Assembly: GCA_021292105.1 (NCBI GenBank)
Contig: CM037868.1
Location: 37,632,763-37,696,762, forward strand
Length of the DNA stretch: 64,000 bases
Reading direction: 5' to 3'
Origin: Anadara kagoshimensis
Taxonomy: Eukaryota > Mollusca > Bivalvia > Arcoida > Arcidae
Program-made: the position numbers and the translations under genes
Shown: in pieces, positions 46,001-55,000 of the stretch
How positions within the stretch are numbered: position 1 is the first letter of the stretch
Layout of the letters: each line of letters opens with the position of its first letter
The notes under the pieces: generated by a model
The model's input: the letters and a program-made list of their open reading frames with translations, nothing else
What the model was told of the DNA's origin: nothing
The model's database searches: none

Positions 46001-49000
46001 ATGGTTTTGCTATAAATAAATAAATAAATAATAAATAAATAATGAGAAACAAGAAAAATGTAACCTCTTCCTATGTTATTTCTTATTCAATAAATTGTTT
46101 TTGTAATTTGTTTTCAAAAGGAATCGGAATTTATAAAAGGGGCATGTTATTTTCATAAGAAGATTTTATAAAGCTTCAGAATAGAAGTGTGTGTGTGTGT
46201 GGGGGGATAGTGATAAAGAAATGAATAGCGTGAAGAGAACGAAAACTTGATAGTTAAAGAGAAGTAAATGGAGATAATTACGTTTGCATCCTTTATACGG
46301 ATCTCCTTCAAAGCATTGGTTACATTCACACGTGTTATTGCCAGTACAGTGGGAATTCACCTTACAGAGACCGCAGCATTTCTCCTCTGAAATATACACA
46401 TGGAAACAAGTAAGTAGGTGGACAGAAAAATTGACGAAGAAGACGAATAGCACCATGTGAATGGTTAAATTTTACGGGGTGAATGAAATAAACACGACAC
46501 TTTTTACTTTTGGTATTTGAGAAAAAAACCTCTGTAGTCCGCTATAGTTTGGGTAAATGACATTAATGAATACTAAATTAAAATAAAACTTTCTATCATA
46601 ACTCATAATTTTAAACCGAAACCTTAATTTTGTTGATTTTGTCGCTAATGTTGAATTGAAATAGAAAAAATGGTTCTAAAATGAGCTAAGCTGATATGGC
46701 ACAAAAACATCGATGAAAAAATTCATCATCTTAAGTTTTTTTTTATTGTTTTAGGTGCACCAGGGCTCACTTCCCTGGTAGAAGTTCACGTTGTAACTTT
46801 ACTTGTCAGTTTTAAAGTTTTTACTTTGCTTCTGGGTTGTTATTCGGACATGGATTAGTATGTTTGTTTTTACTTTGCTTTCGGATTGTTATTCGGACAT
46901 GGATTAGTATGTTTGTTTTTAATTTGCTTCTGGATTATTATTCGGACATGGATTAGTATGTTTGTTTACATTTAGTCAAGATAAAGTGCCTTTTTTCACA
47001 AGTGGCTAGACGTCCCTAGCAAGTTGTACAATTGAATAATCAAATACATGTATAAGGATACATACTTTCACATCTTTCATAAGGATCACCTTTGTAGCAG
47101 TTCTTACAGGAACATCTTTTCCCATCACAGAAAGCGTTCTCGCCACATTTACCACAGCAAGGTATCGCTATATAACAACATTAAATAGACAACTTGTAGA
47201 TGGATGTTAATATAAAAAGCAAAATAAATTATTTTAATATTTAAGTGTTTAGAAAGTATACCGTTACCATAATGTTACTAGCAATTGGCGACATAATCAC
47301 TTTTTTCTACCAGTGCAATGTGCAAGAAGGGTTCATTGGCATGTCAGATGCAACTCTTAACGTGACATCGGGCAATGTATTTTTAAAGTTTCTTCGGAAA
47401 AAACCCGTGACTTTCATTTCTAAATGACGAAAGAAGTCACTACCTTTTTAAGTTTTTGTCAGACCAAACCGGTGTTGGAACTCCAAACTCTCACAAACAC
47501 TGGCCGCCACTCTACCAAATGTAGCTGTACCTTCATTATGTATAGGATCTGTATTCTAAAATAGTATGCATGCGACAATTTTACCAACAGAGGTACACAT
47601 TTATAAATATAATAAACAAAAAATTCACAAATGATACTTACCCGTGCAACCTCTCATAGGATTTCCCTCAAAACAGTCTTTACATTTGCATACATTATCA
47701 ATAGTACATACAGAGTTTTCCTGACATCGACGACAACATGGTATTGCTATAGAAAAACATAGAATAGAAATTAGCTTACCAAAACATTTTTATAATGTTT
47801 TTTTTTTGTGACATAAATACATACAAATACAATTACAATCACCAAACTTTATCTAGTAACTAATACATGTACTTTAATTACATAATTACAATTACTTAAA
47901 TACTACATGAAAAGATGTGTATATACTAATTAAAACATTACTACGTATAAGACAGGGAGTTTGAAGAAATTTTTTCCATAAATTTCAGCCAGTATTTCCT
48001 TAAAACTTCATGTTTTTGACTTTTTAACATTATGTCTTTTTAAAAGCAAATTGTATCTATATAGGCTTAGCAAAACATATGACAAAAATATTGACCTACA
48101 CATTTTATGTACAATTTAATTGGATCAAAACTTTCAATATTGTCAGGAAGTATCCTTCACCACATGTGACTGAACACCTTGTAGCACTAGCACAATATTT
48201 AAGCGGTATTATAAATATTAAAACACAAACAATAATACATTTCACATGTATTAAATGTTTTTTAACATTATTGTAGTAAACCAGTTTAAGGGTTGAGAAA
48301 CTTTGATTATAACACCATTACAGTCACTGAAACCCTTCTGGATAGCCAGACGGATGGTGGACGTTTATGTCTTGCGCTTAATATGGCAGTTAAGAAAGTT
48401 TTTATTTATTTATTTTTATATTGGGGATCTGGTAAATAGGAAGGTTTGTGGTTGATAGCTGAATAGCGTTTTCTTTTATTATTAGAAAAGACGTTTCACT
48501 CTGTGATATGAAAATTTCGAATGCAAATAATATGTAAAATTACCTGTACAACCTTTGTATGGATCACCATGGAAACAATTTTTACAAACACATCTATTTC
48601 CGGAACACAAACACTGTTATTAGCACACTTTCCACAACAAGGTTTTGCTGTTTGTTAAAATAAACAAAATGTACAATGAACCAAATGAAAATCAACGTAT
48701 TCAAAGAATCATTTAAAAAAAATTCCATTGGGATATTGCGAGCCTAGGCTTATCTTGGCCCTCAAAAAAGTTTTATGGCCGTCATCTCAATATTTTTAAT
48801 AAGTATGATAAACATAATATAGTTATAAAGACATCATACTTATCAACAATATTGTGATGACGCCCATAAAACGTTTTGAGGGCCTAGATAAGGCAATACC
48901 CTAATGGAACTTTATTTGGGGTTTAATCTCGAAGCCTTGCGTAAACATCCTAATAAAGGATGTTGATCTCACGAAAACGTATGACAACATTAAACTTGAG

Positions 49001-52000
49001 GATGTTGATAATACGAATAATTACAGAAACATCCGAATAAAGAATAATGATCTTACGGATACTGTATATACGGAGCATTAAAAAGTTCTTGGTCTTGCAA
49101 ATACAATAGACACATCGAAATAAAAACTATTGATCTTATGAAACAGCCGAAATAAGGGTTATGGTCTAACGAATACGTATGGAAACATCCGAATAAAGGG
49201 TTTTGTTTCTATAAATACTTACAAAAACATCCGAGTAAGGGTGTTGATCTTACAAAGAATTGCGGAGACTTCCGAATAAAGGATTCTGAGTTGACGAATA
49301 CTTACGGAAACATCCAAATAAAGGGTTACCATCGTAACAGTGTTTACAATAGCATGTATTGTCCTCGCAGTAAGCGTTTCGTCCACATTTACCAGTGCAC
49401 GGGTTTGCTGTAAAACAAGCGCAGTAAATTATTATATGGAAATTGTTTTGTAGTTTGTCTGGTGGAACAGAATCAAAGCAAACAATATGAACCAAATAGC
49501 TAATCATTCAACTTGGACTAGGATTCATTTAGTTGGCAAAATCAAATGCATTAAATGCATCAAAATATTAATATACCTATTCGAACTTCGAATTGTCTGC
49601 GGGTTTTTATTAGGTCTTATAAACGCGATGCCATTACCCTTTTGGAACATCCGCCCTTTCTGTCCTGTTGAACTTTATTTGGCAGTTTTCCAAATTTTTT
49701 ACTCTGTTTTTGGAATTTGGACATTAATTTGTCAAAGACCAATTAACAAAAAGTAAAAAATTGTCTATAAAGGCATACCAATAGAATCATAAACAAACAT
49801 ACTATATCACAATCCAGAAGCAAAGTAAAATCTTTTGAAATGAAATCAGGTTAGACACGTGAACTTCAACCAGGGAAGTGAGGCCAGGTGCTCCGCAAGG
49901 AAAGCACCTTCTGTTTGGTTAGCTACGCCCGCCACGTGTGAACATAGTAAAAGTTGTCTTTATAGGTAGGAGGCCTTTACATAGAGATTAAATAACAAAT
50001 GGAATAAATGTTCACTGGTCCTTATACAGAGGTGACATTTAAGGCAGGTTCGACTGAATTTGTTTTCTAAATGTTTCTGTTGTTATTCTTTCTGTCCCTG
50101 AATTGTATTATCACAGTTCGTTACAAATCTGTTCCCGTTTAAAAGATTAATCCATTTTAGTTTTTTGAACCATTAAAAAGGTTATAAAATAGAAAAGACA
50201 GAAAGTTTTCTTAAATGAGCTTAACCAACAATTTATGACCCAGTAAAATAAATCCGCATTAACCCTTATAATACATAATAAAACCAGATGTTACTACTTA
50301 AACATTTCTTGTATTTTAAACCTATCAAACCGTGAAATTTTACAATAATATGCAATTTGACCTCGACCTTGGCCTCAGCAAATCCGTTCATTTTCCTAAT
50401 ACAAAGTAGTCTTTAATTTTCCAGAAATTTTCCAGGACAAGAACCTTTTATGGTCTTCTTTAAAAACACCTTTTGTTTTTTTTCAACCTATTCTATTCAG
50501 ACCAATGAAAATTTTAGGATAAAAACATCTGGAAATAAAAAACATACATACATCTACTATAGACCAACCTGATTGCAACAACGATGTCAAAATTGTCCAT
50601 GATAAAACGATAAACCTATATATTACGAAAGAGAATTTCTTTAATTTGCAAGGCTTTTAGGGAACAATATTTTCTCATAAATAAATAGGGACATAAAGCC
50701 CCCAAGTGGTCTAAATTACAATTTAGAAACAAACAAACTGACCACTGTCCAACAACAATCCCAATACTAAGTAAGATTTTTGAAGCTGAAAACGTTGACT
50801 TCCATCATATAAGTGTTGATATTGTTTACGTACGAAGACAGCCTTTGTACGGATCACCACGACAGCCTGGGTCACATACACACAAACCCCGCTCACAGTG
50901 AGAGTTATGTTGACATCTACCACCGCAGTTATCATCTTCCTCCTCTGTAATTAGCAGGGGTAACAGTCTATCTCCTAAAAGAACCAATGCAAAACAGTTA
51001 CAGTAATCACCACTAAACTTATTTCAATTTTGCAGCTTTAGACGACCGATTCGGAATTCAATTTTTCATAAGTGATATTTGGACCAAAAATGTGGAAATC
51101 AAAATATTATTGATGTTGAAATAAGAAAAATTCAAATACCAAAATCCATTTTTACTAAATCGATCTGAGGCAATATACGTCCAAACATTATATCTCTAAC
51201 CTCATTGTAATGATTTGTCTTATCAATTGCAAAGAAAATATTCTCTACAGTACAAAAGCAAATATTTATGTACACAATGTAGTAAAAACTAAAACTTCAA
51301 AATTAAACTCTACTTTTACCATAAATTCAATTACTTTCTTCATGTGAAAAATAAAATTAATACATCTTGAATATTCCAATAAAATAATTCAATTAATTTC
51401 AACAAGTAATATATGGTGTTATAAATGAATAAAAGTAGTGTAGTTCGTACATAGTTATTTCAGTATTAAAAGTAAAGACATTTTAAAATTAGGAGTCACA
51501 ACTTGTCATCAACTTGTGTTTATGGTGCTTTTAATTTGTCGAAATTTCTATTTTTCACTTTTTGTTGCAATGTATGTTATTATCATGAACATGTATTGTC
51601 ACATGCTCCGCCTGTGGTGTCTGTTTTTATTGTATTATGTTCTTGGTTGTGTCAGCTTGATGCTAAATCAAGTTCTTTGTTTCTTTTTAAATTGCAAAGT
51701 CAAATACAGTATTATTTGTATTTTATCATCGTTTAATGTGTTTTTGTGTTGTTTTTAAATTGTTTTACTTACTCAAACACTCCATCTATTCCATATGAAA
51801 CAACGTTCCTTACAATGCATATAACTTGCTGCCAAAATTTGTCATTAAATTCAGTCGTTATTCAGGAGTAGTCAAAGTTTCTCACGGTAACACACATGAC
51901 GGGTGTACTAGCTAAACAGTAGGTGCTTACAATTCCAGAAGCACCTGTCTCATTCCACTGTCGGAAGTTCACGTGTTTAATTTAAATTTATCAGTTTTCA

Positions 52001-55000
52001 AGTTTTTACTCTGTTGCTGGATTGTGATTTGGGTATTTGTTTTTGATTAAAAGGACCAGTCTCAAAATTATATTTGTCATAATCAAGATATATTTAGCAT
52101 TGGAAAGGTGAAATATATTCCCGCCCATTATCTCACTATTTTTGATAAATATGGTGTCTTGTATCCAAAATGATCCTGGCTATACTTGACGTCTCGTGGT
52201 TCCATGTTCCTTACAGATGAACCAATCTAATGCAATTTTCATATTTTTATGTTTTTATTCCAGGTTATATATATCTATTATAACAATTTAAAATTTCAGT
52301 ACGACATCAATAAGAACCCAGCCGACATGAAATAAAAAGCAAAACATCAATTTCACTTTTATGAGTGGGTGAAACAAACACAAAACGTTGTAACCGAGCG
52401 TCTTTTTAAATATCTCCCTTTCTAAATATATTACCCGACTGTAGATAACATCGGGGATAACTTTGAGTTTCACGTACATAATTTTATTGTCGGAGAAAAC
52501 CATCGGCATTTTATCTTCTCCAAAATGAAGGAAACTCGGTTTTTTAAGAGTCAAGGTATGAAGGGGCTGAGAATAACTAAAAAAATTGTTATCAAACGTA
52601 AATATTAAAGGCGCGATTTTACACCATTGTCCATAAAATTATTGTCGGAGAAAACGCCCTAATAACCCTAACTTGGTTGATTCAAGTCAATTTGTCTTTT
52701 AATTATTGTTGCTGGAGAAAACTCGCGGTATTTTTTCTGAAAAAAAATCTTGTAATATTTACTCATTTAGATACCACCATGGATAATTTTGACTTGATTT
52801 CACACCATAATCCATAAAATTATTATTGTCAAAGTAAAATTCGGGCATTCTTTCTTCTTCTCCAAAATAACCCCAATTCGGTCGATTTTCGCTGATTGGT
52901 GTATTGACAAAATATGGCCATCTCGATTGGTCAATGTTTGGTATTTCCAAATTTTGAGATTGAGGTCTTAAGGATTCATCGTTTAAAACTGATTGAACTG
53001 GGTTCTCAGAGGGCCATTGGTTCTGATCTGTAAATGGTGTCATATTATTTATAATACTTTGCGTATTCCCTGAGAAAGGAGATTGTTCTCGAGGCTCTTG
53101 TGCTAAATCGTCTGCAGGCCACATTGAATGATAAATAAACGGATGTAAATTAGTTTCCTCTTTGGCACCAAAATATTGTGGGACTTCTAATGACGTATGA
53201 TCAAGGAACTTAGATTGTTCATTCGCTTTATCAGAGGGCCATATTGATTGATAGTTAAATGGCATGAAATTATCGCGTTCGGTGGGTACATTTTGAATTG
53301 AATTAGGATATTGTGATCGGTCTACGTTTAGTCCAGTGTAGTCTTCAGACGGCCACATTGAATGATATACAAATGGCTTTATATTATCACTACTGGTGGG
53401 TAAAAATTGATTTTGTGGTTCCAATGAATTGAATTTGGAAAAATGTGATTGGTCCATTTTTGGTTCAGCAGATTCTTCAGAAGGCCACATTGAATGATAT
53501 ACGAATGGTTTTAAACTTTCTTCAATATTGGTAGCTTTTGGATTTTGTGGTTCAAAGTATTTCTGTCCAAGAAAATATGATTGGCCCGAATTAAGACCAC
53601 CAGATCCGTCAGTAGAGGTCATAAAATTTGATTTGTCATAATGGTCACCGGGTCCATCATCAGACGTCCACATTGATTGATACGCGAATGGCTTGAGACT
53701 ATCTTCATTTGAAGCAGTTTTCTTTTGTTTAGCCATATAATCCTCTGACCATAAAGAGTTATACATATACGGATCATAGTTATTATAGTTATCATTTTTT
53801 CGGTTTCCTGCTCTGTGTTTAGTTTGGGTCACGGTAGCAGAATTTCTATTTTCATTATTCGGATATGCATCAGGCCGTGTGAAATGCTGTCCAGTTATGC
53901 TAACATTGTCATCAAAAGACTGTCTATAGTTTTGTAAAATGGGCGTTTCTCTATTGGTCTGTGCATTGCGTTGCAAATACCATGAATACCATGAATTGTC
54001 AATACTGTTCTCTTTATTTTCTGTTCCCTTTGACGTGATTCCTTTATTTGTCATGGTGCTTTGTTTGGAAATTTCGGACGGACTCATCGAATCATAAAGA
54101 TTATCAATTCTGTAGCTGTTATATCTTTGGTTTTGAAAACCGGAAGTTTCTCCTTCACTATTTACTGCGGAATTCTCAACCTGCATTGTAGGATATTGCC
54201 AATTCCATGTCATATCATTGTTGTTTGCATTCGTTTTTGTTGCGACTTGTTTTGTATCATTTTTTAACAGCCCGTAGTTTGTTTCTCTGACCCCTAAAAC
54301 GAATAAATAATAAAAAGCAAAAAAGCAACTAAACTACGTATTTGATGAGTTCAACCCCGGTTTATCACCAAAAAGTGTAAATACAGTATAATTAAAAAAA
54401 ATAAGTTTCAGGAAAATGTTTAATAGATCAGGTTTGGGTAACTCGAAGTTATCTAAAGTATTCGTAATCATGAAAAACTAAAAAAAATAATCTAAGTCGA
54501 AATTAAAAACTTTGAAACTGATAAAGTAGGTTTAACGCGTGAACTTTCGCCTGGTAAGTGAGGCCGGGTGCTCTTGAAGGGTAATCTTCTCCTGTTTAGC
54601 AAGCTACAACTGTCAATCGTTGAGATAGCTTTAAGTTAACCATCCTAGAGCTATAGTCCTATAGCTATATAGATGCGGCTGAAATGACATTTATGTTGGT
54701 AAAGCTGTTTAAACATTTCGAGGATTAAACCAAGGTCAAACTCATCTAAATAAACTACAAACTTCTAACTAAATAGCTACCCAAGAATAGTCTGTACAAT
54801 TAAACTACCGAAAAGTTCCACTACCAATAACAACGTATAAGCGTGTATGATATAATACTATTACATGAATTAGTTAAATTGTAACCGGATCCAAAATCGG
54901 AATTAACCACTGCGGTAGCTCATTTGGTAGAGTGCTCGCTCCGTAAGTGAAAGGTTGTGGGTTCGAACCCCGGCCGGGTCTGACCCAAGACTTGAAAGTG

